A DNA stretch of 64,000 nt from Aliiglaciecola sp. CAU 1673 (lineage in GTDB: Bacteria; Pseudomonadota; Gammaproteobacteria; Enterobacterales; Alteromonadaceae), in NCBI RefSeq assembly GCF_029223185.1, contig NZ_JARHUG010000018.1, positions 31,887 to 95,886 of the forward strand, written 5' to 3'. The translations under genes were made by a program, and so were the position numbers. This document shows, in pieces, positions 16,639 through 26,719 of the stretch (its first letter is position 1; every line of letters starts with the position of its first letter). A model generated the notes under the pieces. The model worked only from the letters and a program-made list of their open reading frames with translations. It ran no database searches and was not told the origin of the DNA.

Positions 16639-16887
16639 AGGTAATACCTGGCAAGCCTGTGAAGCCATGGTGATTAAGATATGCGGTTGTGTAAGGCATT
16701 ATGCAAGCTGCTAAAAGAAATGCTCAAAGCCGACCCCGCCAGCGGTCTGGTTAAGCCCGAACCACTAAAACATAACCTCACCGGTTTCTGGTCAAAACGC
16801 ATTTCCCAAAAAGACCGCCTTATCTACCGCTTTGATGATCATGCTATCTATATCTTCGCTATTGGTGGGCATTATGATCAGGAATGA
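16619..16887 (+). pseudogene. yoeB: YoeB-family toxin, frameshifted
   Basis: From ATG 16619 the frame reads MRSLVFEGNTWQACEAMVIK and then leaves homology, ending at a stop near 16714. The rest of a YoeB/Txe ribosome-dependent RNase (LCKALCKLLKEML, KPEPLKHNLTGFWSKRI, QKDRLIYRFDD, AIGGHYDQ) is in the next frame from about 16681 to 16887. One missing base near AAGATATGCGG would restore one 89-90 residue protein. Toxin activity is therefore probably lost, unless the base is a sequencing error. Confidence 0.82.
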
Positions 16888-16949
16888 GTGGCAAGCTGCT
16901 ATTTACACATTGCCAAATAGGCGAAGCAATCAAACCTCAATCCAAATGG

Positions 16950-16973
16950 ATGCCCGATAACGACTTCGGGCAT
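16950..16973. repeat. Solitary REP-like palindrome
   Basis: ATGCCCGATAACGACTTCGG and the next four bases match palindrome 1 of the array at 10973-11324, including the GAC that follows. It lies in the gap between the broken toxin and recD. Confidence 0.8.
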
Positions 16974-17063
16974 GACAGTGCTAACTTTGAGAAGCGCTGT
17001 TCTCGGACTCAGGGCCATCAGACTAATTATTCTCTCACTGAACTTTCAGACCACTCTGCCCCG

Positions 17064-17091
17064 CTCGTCACTCGAAGCTCGTTACTCGTAA
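17064..17091 (-). repeat. Degenerate heptanucleotide tandem repeat after recD
   Basis: Four 7-bp units (CTCGTCA, CTCGAAG, CTCGTTA, CTCGTAA on the plus strand) end four bases before the recD stop codon. On the recD strand they read as GAG-NNNC units. Confidence 0.75.
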
Positions 17092-17094
17092 CTG

Positions 17095-18963
17095 TTATCC
17101 CTCATATCTTACCGATTCGCCAAGCCTGCTGGCTAACCCCGAGCCGCGCATACAGCGCCGCTGGACCGCTTGATTTAACACTTGTGAACTGGCGTACAGA
17201 CTAACCTGCTTTTTGGCCCGGGTAATGCCGGTATACAACAGTTCCCGGCTTAGGAGTTCATTGCTTTGTTCACCCAAGGCGAGGATGGCGTGCTCAAATT
17301 CGCTGCCCTGGCTTTTATGGATGGTCATGGCGTAAAGAGTTTGGTGTGGCGGTACACGGCTGGGGAGCAGGCCTTTCAGCTCGCCCTGGCTATCCATAAA
17401 CCAGACTTTAAGCATGCCTTCCCTATCGGCCATACAGATGCCGATATCGCCGTTAAAAAGCCTTACGCGGTAATCGTTTTGACTGACCATTAGCGGGCGG
17501 CCGGGGTAAAAATCCTGTTGGGGACGGATCCAGCCGCGCTGCGTCAGCGCCAGTTGCACCTGGGCATTGAGCTGTTCGGTGCCCCAGGGGCCTTTACGGG
17601 TGGCGCAGAGCACTTGCTGACGAGCAAGGCAGGCAAAGGCTTCACGGATATCACCGTTATCGATGGCTTTAAAGTAGTCTTGCAAGCTTTGGCATAAGAT
17701 ATCGAGCAGGTGGCTTTGCCTTGGTTTGGCTTGCCACAGCACATCCTCTGATGGTTGCTGCAAAAAGGCGTTCAGGCCCTGGCTATCGCCGCTATTGGTG
17801 AGCATGGCCAGCTTACCAATACCGCTGTCGGCGCCAAAACGGTGGCTGTGGGTCAGCATCACCACATTATCCTGCAACCGGCTTTGCGCTGTATCGCATG
17901 CCGGTAGGTCAGGGCCTCCCAGGTCTTTAATCAGCTTACAGGTCTGTTGACTAAATTGGCCGAGGGAGCTTTGTGCAAAGGGCTCGCCCAGGCTTTGGCA
18001 TATATCGGCCAGCACCGTGCCCACCTCTACGGAGGCCAACTGTTGACGGTCACCCAGCATCACCAAACGGGCATGACTGGGCAGCGCAACAAAGAGCTTG
18101 GCCATCAGCGGTAAATCCACCATCGAGGCTTCATCCAGGATCAGCATATCCAGCGCCAACGGATTATCGCTGTTATGCCGAAAATGCACGCTGTTGGGGA
18201 TAACGCCCAGCAAACGATGCAGGGTCTGGGCCTGCTCGGGAATATCGGCCGACAGTTCTGTCGGCAATTTGGCCTTGGCGGCGCCGATAGATTCACTGAG
18301 TCTTGCCGCTGCCTTGCCAGTGGGAGCGGCCAGGGCGATGCGAAGGGGCTTTCCCTGCGCCTTGGCCAGGCCCTGCACCAGCGCCATCAGGCGGGTGACT
18401 GTGGTGGTTTTACCGGTGCCGGGGCCACCGGTGATCACACAAAAACGGCGACTGATCGCCAACAGCACCGCCACCTTTTGCCAGTCGATACCTTCCGAGG
18501 GAGGAAAAAGCCCCAACAGCAAGGCCCGGCAAGCAGATGGGTCTACCACCAGGGTTTCTTTGCTTAATGCCAGGATCGCCGCCGCCAACCGGGTTTCGTA
18601 TTGCCAATAGCGCTGCAGGTACAGATCCTGCCCCTCTTTCACCAGCGGCTTGTCTACGGATAACTGCCCGCCATCTGCGCTGGCGATGCACCTTGCCTTA
18701 TCCAGCATGACGCCAAGGGCAGCTAGTGTCAGCGGCGACTGGTGCAACAGCGTCAATCCCTCATTGACCTTGTGTAACAGCGCATCGAGCGACAAACACA
18801 CATGCTGGGCACTTAGCTCCTGGCTTAAGACGGCGGCCACCAAACCTAAAGACTGTTTATTCTCAACCTCCCTTTCGGCCACAAATTCACCCAGGGCGAC
18901 ATCCAGTTCACTGAGCCAACCCGCCGCCACTAGAGGATTTAAATAAGAATAAATATTCAGCAT
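17095..18963 (-). CDS. recD: Exodeoxyribonuclease V subunit alpha (RecD helicase)
   Basis: The 622-residue SF1B helicase has Walker A VITGGPGTGKTTTVTRLMA, Walker B-like ILDEASMVDLPLMAKL, MLGDRQQLASVEVG and C-terminal TIHKSQGSEFEHAILALG with YTGITRAKK. RecD is the 5'-3' motor of RecBCD, acting in double-strand break repair and degradation of linear foreign DNA. It overlaps recB by seven bases, so the three genes recC-recB-recD form a coupled operon. A heptanucleotide repeat follows the stop. Confidence 0.97.
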   Translation of the reverse strand: MLNIYSYLNPLVAAGWLSELDVALGEFVAEREVENKQSLGLVAAVLSQELSAQHVCLSLDALLHKVNEGLTLLHQSPLTLAALGVMLDKARCIASADGGQLSVDKPLVKEGQDLYLQRYWQYETRLAAAILALSKETLVVDPSACRALLLGLFPPSEGIDWQKVAVLLAISRRFCVITGGPGTGKTTTVTRLMALVQGLAKAQGKPLRIALAAPTGKAAARLSESIGAAKAKLPTELSADIPEQAQTLHRLLGVIPNSVHFRHNSDNPLALDMLILDEASMVDLPLMAKLFVALPSHARLVMLGDRQQLASVEVGTVLADICQSLGEPFAQSSLGQFSQQTCKLIKDLGGPDLPACDTAQSRLQDNVVMLTHSHRFGADSGIGKLAMLTNSGDSQGLNAFLQQPSEDVLWQAKPRQSHLLDILCQSLQDYFKAIDNGDIREAFACLARQQVLCATRKGPWGTEQLNAQVQLALTQRGWIRPQQDFYPGRPLMVSQNDYRVRLFNGDIGICMADREGMLKVWFMDSQGELKGLLPSRVPPHQTLYAMTIHKSQGSEFEHAILALGEQSNELLSRELLYTGITRAKKQVSLYASSQVLNQAVQRRCMRGSGLASRLGESVRYEG

Positions 18964-21900
18964 AGAGATAATTGTTCCATCTCGGTGGCTTTGGGCGACT
19001 CCCCATTAAACAGGGCATCCAGGGCCAGAATCAGCGCCTTGGGTGGGCGGATAGTCAGAATGCCGCAACCGGGATGGGCCGGGTGCATACCGCGTATAAA
19101 CCAATAGCAGGCCCCGCCCATATCCTTGTCATAGTCATAATCGGCGCGGCGCACTGATAAAAAGCGATGCAGGGCCAGGCAATACAATATGGCCTGCAGA
19201 CGGTAGTCATGGGCGACCATCGCCTGCTCCAGCGCCGCTTGCTGATAATCACTAAAGTTATTGCCCAGATGATTGGACTTGTAGTCGGCCACATAAACCT
19301 TGCCGTCGGCTTCAAACACCAAGTCGATAAAGCCTTTTAGCATGCCGTTAAGATTGTCAAAGTCATAGCGGGCGCCATAGCCAGGCAGGTGCTTTTCCAC
19401 AAGCCGGTTAAAGGCCCCGGCTGAGACTCTTGCCAAAGGCAGGTGAAACTCCAGTTCCACCTTTGTACGCCCAAGCTGAGACAAGGTTAATGCACGGCTG
19501 TCAAACAGCGGGGTTTGCACCACTTCCTCAAGCCAAAGGCTGACCACCGGCCACCAGCTTTCATCAATGCCGTATTTTTGCCCTTGCTCCGCCACCAGTA
19601 ATGCAAAGTCCCCTGCCTTGCCCTCTTCCACCCATTGCTCCAGCACCCCATGCAAGAACGTACCAGCCTTGGCACCGCGGATAAAACCAAAGCGATCCAA
19701 GCGTACTTGCGGGGTATCCACAGGCAGTTCGATATCCCGGCCTTCATCCTGTCCGGGCGCGGGCAAATGATCCTGAGCCAGACTGATGGCCGAGTAACTG
19801 GTCAAACGCCAGCTTTGGCGAACACTGCGACTGAGCCTGGCGTTTGTAAGTTGCACCGTTTCACTGTCTGCTACCGGCGCCAGGGGGACAGGCGCGCTGG
19901 CAACAATGGGCAGATAGGTGATCCCAGGCTCCTGAGCCAGTGCTTGCAAGCGCTCAGCCAAAGGAATGATCTCATCGCCTTCTTTTGTCAGCAGACTACC
20001 CAAGGCGCTTAATCCCAGCAATGAGCCTTTGCCATAGCGGGCGGCAGGATCCCAGACCCCTAAACTGCAATAGTGCACTGAGCGGGTCAGGGCTACATAG
20101 AAAAGGCGGATATCCTCGGCCAGACGCTCCTGACGGGCTTTCTTCAATGCCTGTTCACCTGCTAAAAAGTCCACCCAAAGCTGATGCTGCTCATCATGAT
20201 AAATAGGATCCAACTGCTCATTAACCCGGGTGGCAAAAGGCACAAACACCAGCGGATATTCCAGGCCCTTACAGGCATGCATGGTAATGATTTGCACCAG
20301 TTGGGCGTCAGTCTCCAGCCGTAACTGCTGACCTTCATGGTTTGGATCGGGAGCCTGTACTTGCTGCTGATACCAGCGCAGAAGTTGGCTTTCGCCTTCA
20401 AGCTCGGCGCCTTGTTGCTGCAGTAATTCAATCAGATGACGAAGGTCGGTCACCCGGCGCAGCCCGTCACCGCCACTGCCACTGCCACTGCCACTGCCAA
20501 GCACAGATTCAAACAGGTTGAGGCTGGTACTCACCTGATACAAGGCCGCGGCTATGCCCTGGGTCTGCCAGATACGGTGCCACTGAGCAAACTGCCACAG
20601 CAGTTGCTGCCAGCGGTTGTCATCCTTGAGCCAGGTATCGAAGTCCTCACCAGATAACCCCACCATCGCGCTCAACATCGCCGCCTTAACCGCCTGCTCA
20701 TCCGCCGGACTATGCAGGGCTTGCAACAACAGCAACAGGTCGGCAGCGATCTCAGTGTCAAATACGCTGCGCCTGACTAAGAACACACTGGCAATATTCA
20801 GCTCGGCCAAGGCCTCTTTTATCAGCGCTGCCTCGTTGCGGTCGCGCACCAGCACCGCACAATCACCCGGGACCAGAGCGCGATCTTTCAGCCGCGCCTG
20901 GCCTTGTGCACCGGCCTTAACCAGCGCTGCAATCTGCATAGCGCAGTGGCGGGCCAAAAGCGATTGCACCTGGCTAAAGGGCTGCGGTCCTTCTCCCTGA
21001 AGATGGTGGAAGGCCAGTCCCACAAGCGGCTTGCCATCGACCATCAGCGGCTCTGGCTTACGGCCGGGTTCAACCGCTGAAAAGGGAATATCCTGATTAA
21101 ACAAAAACCCCCTGACGCTTTGTTTAAACAGGCTATTTACCGCCTTGACCATGGTCGGTTGTGAACGCCAGTTTTTATCCAGGGTAAAGCGCTGCGCTTC
21201 TGGTACCTGACGCTTGGCCTTGATATAGGTAAAGATATCGGCACCGCGAAAGGCATAGATTGCCTGCTTCGGATCGCCGATCATGATCAGACATTCATTG
21301 CCGGCGGGCGCATAAATGCGTCCAAAAATATCGAACTGGATGGGATCGGTGTCCTGAAACTCATCGATCATGGCTGCCGGATACTGCTGGCGAATAGCAC
21401 TGATAAGGGCCTCGCCATGTTCACCGCCAAGTGCCCGGCTTAAATTTACCAACAGATCATCGGGGCTGAGTTCATGATGAAGCCCCTTGGCCTTTCCCAA
21501 GGCTGCTTTGACTTTTATCAGCGACTCATGACTATGGTGCAGTAACAGTCCCTGCTCCAGGGATTGTTGTAACGCCAGCACCTGTTCAAAGCGAGCAAAA
21601 TCCAGATGCGCCATCTGCGGGCTTTTCTTGGTACGGGCTTTTTCGATTTTTTCAGGGAAAAAGGCATCCCAGCCATGCTTTTCAGCAAAAGAAAAAGTCA
21701 GGTCACCACTTTGACAAAACGCCTGCATGGCGGCCACTAACTCCCCTTTACCCAGCAGCGTATTGCCTCTGAGGGCGGCATTATTGAGGGTGTCAGCAAT
21801 GTTTTCATCCAACCACCAGCGTTTAAGCTGGGTTACTGCCAACTGATAGTCTTGCAGCAGATCATGTGGGGCCTTTTTCAGCGGCGGGCTTTTAGCATCG

Positions 21901-22481
21901 CGATTTAACAGGCCGCGAATATGGCGCAGCAAGGCGCCGGGCTCAGCCCATTGGGCCAGCGTCAGTTGCAACAGGGTCGCAGATTGGGTTTGCACATGGC
22001 GGCGCCAGTAATCGTTAACCGCCTGTTGCAAAAAGGCCGATTCATCCAGGATCAGACTTTGCTGATAAGCCGCACCGCTTTCAAAGGCATGTTGGGTAAG
22101 CATACGCTGGCTGAAACCATGGATGGTAAAGACCGATGCTTCATCCATTTGCCTGAGCGCCAGAAACAGCCGCTGGCAGGCCTCGGTGCGATCAGGCAAC
22201 TCATCAATCAGGGTCTGGATCAGAGGATCTTGGCTGGCGCCCAGATAAAAATCCATGGCCGCCTGCTGTATCAGCTCACGAATACGGCTTTTAAGTTCGG
22301 CCGTGGCGGCGTTGGTAAAGGTCACCACCAAAATGCGATCCACGGTAAGCGGCGCACAACCATGGCCAAGCAACAGGCGCAAATACAAGCGCACGATGGT
22401 AAAGGTTTTGCCGGTGCCGGCGCTGGCCTCAATCAGGGCCTGGCCGTTAAGGGGGAAGCGGCCGATATCCAGGGACTTCAT
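18957..22481 (-). CDS. recB: Exodeoxyribonuclease V subunit beta (RecB helicase-nuclease)
   Basis: The 1174-residue protein shows Walker A LIEASAGTGKTFTIVRLYL, UvrD motif AMIDEFQDTDPIQFDIFGR, MIGDPKQAIYAFRGADI and ITMHACKGLEYPLVFVP. The C-terminal RecB-type nuclease has GFIDLVFEADGKVYVADYKS. It is the 3'-5' motor and the nuclease of RecBCD. Residues near 660 form a Gly-Ser run (GSGSGSGSG) encoded by a pure CCACTG hexanucleotide repeat at 20473-20496 (plus strand), an odd local feature. It overlaps both neighbours by a few bases. Confidence 0.97.
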   Translation of the reverse strand: MKSLDIGRFPLNGQALIEASAGTGKTFTIVRLYLRLLLGHGCAPLTVDRILVVTFTNAATAELKSRIRELIQQAAMDFYLGASQDPLIQTLIDELPDRTEACQRLFLALRQMDEASVFTIHGFSQRMLTQHAFESGAAYQQSLILDESAFLQQAVNDYWRRHVQTQSATLLQLTLAQWAEPGALLRHIRGLLNRDAKSPPLKKAPHDLLQDYQLAVTQLKRWWLDENIADTLNNAALRGNTLLGKGELVAAMQAFCQSGDLTFSFAEKHGWDAFFPEKIEKARTKKSPQMAHLDFARFEQVLALQQSLEQGLLLHHSHESLIKVKAALGKAKGLHHELSPDDLLVNLSRALGGEHGEALISAIRQQYPAAMIDEFQDTDPIQFDIFGRIYAPAGNECLIMIGDPKQAIYAFRGADIFTYIKAKRQVPEAQRFTLDKNWRSQPTMVKAVNSLFKQSVRGFLFNQDIPFSAVEPGRKPEPLMVDGKPLVGLAFHHLQGEGPQPFSQVQSLLARHCAMQIAALVKAGAQGQARLKDRALVPGDCAVLVRDRNEAALIKEALAELNIASVFLVRRSVFDTEIAADLLLLLQALHSPADEQAVKAAMLSAMVGLSGEDFDTWLKDDNRWQQLLWQFAQWHRIWQTQGIAAALYQVSTSLNLFESVLGSGSGSGSGGDGLRRVTDLRHLIELLQQQGAELEGESQLLRWYQQQVQAPDPNHEGQQLRLETDAQLVQIITMHACKGLEYPLVFVPFATRVNEQLDPIYHDEQHQLWVDFLAGEQALKKARQERLAEDIRLFYVALTRSVHYCSLGVWDPAARYGKGSLLGLSALGSLLTKEGDEIIPLAERLQALAQEPGITYLPIVASAPVPLAPVADSETVQLTNARLSRSVRQSWRLTSYSAISLAQDHLPAPGQDEGRDIELPVDTPQVRLDRFGFIRGAKAGTFLHGVLEQWVEEGKAGDFALLVAEQGQKYGIDESWWPVVSLWLEEVVQTPLFDSRALTLSQLGRTKVELEFHLPLARVSAGAFNRLVEKHLPGYGARYDFDNLNGMLKGFIDLVFEADGKVYVADYKSNHLGNNFSDYQQAALEQAMVAHDYRLQAILYCLALHRFLSVRRADYDYDKDMGGACYWFIRGMHPAHPGCGILTIRPPKALILALDALFNGESPKATEMEQLSLC
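20473..20496 (-). repeat. In-frame hexanucleotide repeat inside recB
   Basis: Four CCACTG units on the plus strand encode a Gly-Ser run in RecB. Length changes by whole units would keep the frame. Confidence 0.8.
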
Positions 22482-25400
22482 GCTGACTCCTTGTCTTTAA
22501 GGCCTGTGAGTAAACGCTCCGCCCATTCACAGCTTTGCGTAAATACCGGCTCAAGCTGTGGGAAGCAGCGCCTGACATGGGGCTCCTGCCCTTCTCCCAT
22601 TGTGTTTTGATTGCCGTAAAATTTGTCCAGACACTTGTCTTTATCGCCTGTTGTCAGCCACAACCAGGCGGTTTCCACGAAAAAGGGCAAGGGCCTGGCA
22701 TGACCTTCACGCCAGGCAGTCACAAATTCAGATAAATACCCTCTGGCCTGTTCCTGACTGGGCGCGGCTAGCACAAGGGGCTTTGTCTCATGGCCGACAA
22801 GTACCGCTTCATCCAGCGCTTCGCCCTGGGCGCTTAATACCAACAGCCGCAGCCACAGCATCAAACGATGTTTTGCCGCTACTTTGCCGGCGCGGTACAG
22901 CACCAAACGCCTGCCAAACACACGATCCTGATGGCCCTGAATCAACAGGCCGTCAATCTCAAGGGCAACACTGATACGCCGCGGCGATACTGTCCCTTCA
23001 AAGCTGTGTAGCTGCGAAGCTAAGGCCTGATATTCACTTTGCAGGGTGTTTAAGGCCAGTTTGCCGCTTTCCCCCACGGGCAGCACGCCCTGTGCACTCA
23101 TGCGGGTCAGCAGGGAACCCTGATCTTGCCCGCTCAGCAACTTTTCACGCAGCAAGTAGCGGGGCAAGCCCGACAGCACAAATGGCTCTTCATCGGCGAT
23201 GTCATCGGCAACGGCTTTAAATTGAACCTGCCAGCGCAGTTGGAAAAAGCCTTTGGCCGGGTTTTGGAAAAAACTCAGCCAATCCTCATAGGCCATATCG
23301 CTCTCTGGTGTCAGGTTCGACAGCGGCGCACCGACAAAGGGCGCTGATGGTGCAGCGCCCTGCTCCAGGGTTTTGGCCAGGTTAAGCCAAAGGGGCTGGT
23401 AGCTCAGCTGAAGGTTCGACTGAAGGTTTTGCTCATTAGCGCCTTGAAAATAGTCTTTGGCAAAGGGTTGCAAAGGATGCTGGCGGCAAAGATGATGTTT
23501 CACATCCTGCGCTTGCCCACCGTCGAGGCAATACACCTGCCGGCAGTACTCCACCAACTCGCTGACCAAGACTGACGGCATACGCTCACTGTTGTCCCGC
23601 TCACTCTTGCCTATGTAACTGATATAAAGGGCCTCGCGGGCCGAGAGCAAGGCTTCAAGAAACAGATATTTGTCGTCCAGGCGGCGCGAACGATCGCCCT
23701 GGCGTGGCTTAGCGTGCTGCATCAGATCAAAGCCCATGGGCAGCACCTGACGGGGATAATCGCCGTCGTTCATGCCCAGCAAGCAAACCAGTTTAAAGGG
23801 GATGCTACGCATGGGCATCAGGGTACAAAAGTTAATCGCCCCGGCTAAAAAGCGCTGACCGACCCCGCGCTCCTGCAAATGCTCATCGATGGCCTGCTGG
23901 AAAATGTCCTGAGCGATGGGCCAGTCAAAGTGCGGCTGGTGTTGTTCCAGTAGCACCAGCGCTTCCTGCAAACGCACCAGGTAAGTTTCTTCTTCATCCT
24001 CTGGCGCAAACAAACGGGTAATCAGGTCCCTGGCAAAGACGAGTTTATCGGATAAGGGAGCCTCCTTCTGGCAATGGTCCAACGTCCAGGTGATCACCCG
24101 CATAAAACCGATAAATTTGCCCAAGGCAGCGCTGGCCTGCCCTTCTAAATCTTCAAAGGGCGCGATCAGACCAAAATCGTCCTGATACAGAGGGGTATCC
24201 ATGGCATAACCACAGAGCAAACGCTCAAGACCAAACAGCCAGGTATTTTGCGCTTCAGGGGGTAAATCCCAGCGGGCCTTATCCTTGCCATCCAGCCCCC
24301 AGCGCACTCCCGCATCCGTCAACCAGCGTTTAAGCAGCTCAAATTCCTGGCCATCAATGGTAAAGCGCCGGGCAATAGCCGGCACTTGCAGGATATCCAG
24401 CACCTCAGACAGCGTCAGTCGCTGTTTATGCAATCCCATCAGGGTTAAAAAGGCCCCCAGGAGAGGCGATTCCTGGCCCAGCCCTCGATCAGAGATGGCA
24501 TAAGGCAGGCTTAATTCTTTAGGTTTGGTACCGAATACGCCATGGATTAGCGCGGCGTATTGGCCCACATCCGGCATCATCACCACGATATCGCCGGGAT
24601 GTAACTGCGGATGGGCATCTAAAAACGCCAACAACTGGTCGTGTAATACTTCCAATTCGCGCTGCCGGGAGTGGCAGCTGTGCAAGCTCAAACTGCGATC
24701 GTCTGGCTGGATGGCAATCTTGGGGAATTCTGTCCCCGGGCCCAGCAGTTCTTCGGCGCTTAAAGGGGCGCTACTGCCCCGGTGTGTCAGGTCGAAGACT
24801 TCCTGCTGCAAGTGACTCAACAAACTGCTGGCCTTGGGCGCAACAAATTCATCATGCTGCTGCATGGGCACTTCAAGCAGCATATCTAAAAATTCCTGGC
24901 CCAACCGTCCCCAGGAGCTTAACAGCGGATTGCCCACATCCAGCCAACTGGCTTCCTGCTCGCCATTGATGCGTTTCAGATCCATCCTTGCCTTACGTTT
25001 CAGATCTACCACATCGCCCCAGTAGTGCTCGCTGGGGTTCGACCAGAAAAGGTAAACCGGAATATGCTCTGCCAAAGCGCTGAGCACCTCTAATTGCTGT
25101 TTGGGGAGTGCTGAGATACCGAAGACAAACAAAGCCTGGGGCAGATCATCGGGTGCCGCCTGAGCCAAGCGTTCCAGCAGGGCCTGGTGCAAATTGGCCC
25201 GATGCCAGGGGGACTCCCCCAAGGCTTTGGTCTTGTCCACCAAGGCCCGCCACAAAATCGGCTGCCAGGGCTGCTTACCGATATCCACATCGGGCAACCG
25301 ATCTTCGCCCTGCTCCCAGGCCAAAATCCAATCGGGCCGGTACACCAGATATTGGTCAAACACATCGGCAATCTTATGGCTGAGCTGAAACAGCTTAAAA

Positions 25401-25765
25401 CCGTCATCGCCCAGCAAATAGCCGGCGACAGGGGCAAAAGCCGGTTGCTGACAAAGCTGGGGTAACAATCCCATCAGCTTCCAGGTCATGGCCGCTTTGG
25501 AAAAGGCCGAGTCTTTGGGTAAATCAGGAATCAGGCGGGTATAGAGTTGCCAGATAAAGCTGGATGGCAACGGAAATGCTAGGTTAGCGGCAATACCGAG
25601 TCGTTCGGCCACCTGCAATTTTAACCATTGGGCCATGCCGGGGCTTTGCACCAGGATGGTCTGGCCAACTGACCAATCCTCTTCGGTCCCTTGTGCCTGG
25701 GCCAAACATTGGCAGAGTCTTTCTGCCAGCACTTCCATTTTGTTTGACTGAACTAACTGGAGCAT
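22478..25765 (-). CDS. recC: Exodeoxyribonuclease V subunit gamma (RecC)
   Basis: With the start at 25765 the protein begins MLQLVQSNKMEVLAERL, the conserved RecC N-terminus, and has 1095 residues. The open frame continues 26 codons upstream without conserved character. Helicase-like but inactive domains and conserved segments such as VQSPGMAQWLKLQVAERLG and FCTLMPMRSIPFKLVCLLGM identify RecC, which scans for Chi and holds the RecB/RecD motors. Its 3' end overlaps the recB start by four bases. There is no ptrA between recC and recB, unlike E. coli. The start is the least certain point. Confidence 0.95.
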   Translation of the reverse strand: MLQLVQSNKMEVLAERLCQCLAQAQGTEEDWSVGQTILVQSPGMAQWLKLQVAERLGIAANLAFPLPSSFIWQLYTRLIPDLPKDSAFSKAAMTWKLMGLLPQLCQQPAFAPVAGYLLGDDGFKLFQLSHKIADVFDQYLVYRPDWILAWEQGEDRLPDVDIGKQPWQPILWRALVDKTKALGESPWHRANLHQALLERLAQAAPDDLPQALFVFGISALPKQQLEVLSALAEHIPVYLFWSNPSEHYWGDVVDLKRKARMDLKRINGEQEASWLDVGNPLLSSWGRLGQEFLDMLLEVPMQQHDEFVAPKASSLLSHLQQEVFDLTHRGSSAPLSAEELLGPGTEFPKIAIQPDDRSLSLHSCHSRQRELEVLHDQLLAFLDAHPQLHPGDIVVMMPDVGQYAALIHGVFGTKPKELSLPYAISDRGLGQESPLLGAFLTLMGLHKQRLTLSEVLDILQVPAIARRFTIDGQEFELLKRWLTDAGVRWGLDGKDKARWDLPPEAQNTWLFGLERLLCGYAMDTPLYQDDFGLIAPFEDLEGQASAALGKFIGFMRVITWTLDHCQKEAPLSDKLVFARDLITRLFAPEDEEETYLVRLQEALVLLEQHQPHFDWPIAQDIFQQAIDEHLQERGVGQRFLAGAINFCTLMPMRSIPFKLVCLLGMNDGDYPRQVLPMGFDLMQHAKPRQGDRSRRLDDKYLFLEALLSAREALYISYIGKSERDNSERMPSVLVSELVEYCRQVYCLDGGQAQDVKHHLCRQHPLQPFAKDYFQGANEQNLQSNLQLSYQPLWLNLAKTLEQGAAPSAPFVGAPLSNLTPESDMAYEDWLSFFQNPAKGFFQLRWQVQFKAVADDIADEEPFVLSGLPRYLLREKLLSGQDQGSLLTRMSAQGVLPVGESGKLALNTLQSEYQALASQLHSFEGTVSPRRISVALEIDGLLIQGHQDRVFGRRLVLYRAGKVAAKHRLMLWLRLLVLSAQGEALDEAVLVGHETKPLVLAAPSQEQARGYLSEFVTAWREGHARPLPFFVETAWLWLTTGDKDKCLDKFYGNQNTMGEGQEPHVRRCFPQLEPVFTQSCEWAERLLTGLKDKESA

Positions 25766-25872
25766 GGGAATAGTGGTTCTTATACTATTAGCTGATGGTA
25801 TCACATGCCGGGCAGCGAACAATGCTGCAAAGTAGCCCAACACTGGGCTTATAACGGGTCAGGAGTGTTGGG

Positions 25873-26643
25873 ATGAAAAAAGAAGACTACACAAAGGAAC
25901 TAAAGGCCTTACAGGTGGAGTTGGTTTACCTGCAGGAATGGGTAAAAGCCAAAGGCATTAAATTGGTGGTCATCTTTGAGGGGCGCGATGCTGCCGGCAA
26001 AGGCGGCGTGATTAAAGCCATCACCGACAAGCTTAATCCTCGTGTTGTGCGGGTAGCTGCTTTGGGCAAACCCAGTGATAAAGAGCGCCATCAATGGTAT
26101 TTCCAGCGCTATGTGGAGCAGTTGCCGGCCGCGGGTGAGATTGTACTTTTCGATCGTAGCTGGTACAACCGTGCCGGCGTGGAAAAGGTCATGGGCTTTT
26201 GCAGCGACGAGGAATATCGCGATTTTTTATTGGATTGTCCCGAATTTGAGCGGATGTTGCAGCGTTCCGGCATTGTCCTACTGAAGTATTGGTTCGCCAT
26301 TTCAGAAAAGGTTCAGGAGAAACGCTTCTTGTCGCGGCTTAACAACCTGGTAAAACGCTGGAAGTTCTCCGATATGGATTTAGTGTCACGCAGCCATTGG
26401 GCCGAGTACAGTATCTGCCGGGACAAAATGTTTGCCCATACCGACACCGAGGATTGTCCCTGGTATGTGGTGGACGGCGATCATAAACGCACCGCGCGGC
26501 TGAATTGCATCAGCCATCTGCTTTCCCAACTGCCCTATGAAAAAATTGCCTTTCCCAAGGTTAAATTACCCAAGCTGATGGAAGAGGATAGCCATGAGCA
26601 TGGCCTGTCCGCCTACCGCCAAGTACCGCAAAAGTACAAATAG
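25873..26643 (+). CDS. ppk2: Polyphosphate kinase 2
   Basis: The 256-residue protein has the PPK2 Walker A FEGRDAAGKGGVIKAI, the lid region GKPSDKERHQWYFQRYV, DRSWYNRAGVEKVMGFC and WKFSDMDLVSR. It transfers phosphate between polyphosphate and nucleotides, usually making NTP from NDP in class I. Cytoplasmic. It is divergent from recC with about 107 bases between the start codons. No ppk1/ppx is nearby. Confidence 0.94.
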   Translation: MKKEDYTKELKALQVELVYLQEWVKAKGIKLVVIFEGRDAAGKGGVIKAITDKLNPRVVRVAALGKPSDKERHQWYFQRYVEQLPAAGEIVLFDRSWYNRAGVEKVMGFCSDEEYRDFLLDCPEFERMLQRSGIVLLKYWFAISEKVQEKRFLSRLNNLVKRWKFSDMDLVSRSHWAEYSICRDKMFAHTDTEDCPWYVVDGDHKRTARLNCISHLLSQLPYEKIAFPKVKLPKLMEEDSHEHGLSAYRQVPQKYK

Positions 26644-26719
26644 TTATGGTGTTTTGGGGTTAGTCGTCAGCAGGTGCATTTGGTAATATAAGACACAATG
26701 TTTTCAAGACTGAATATTC

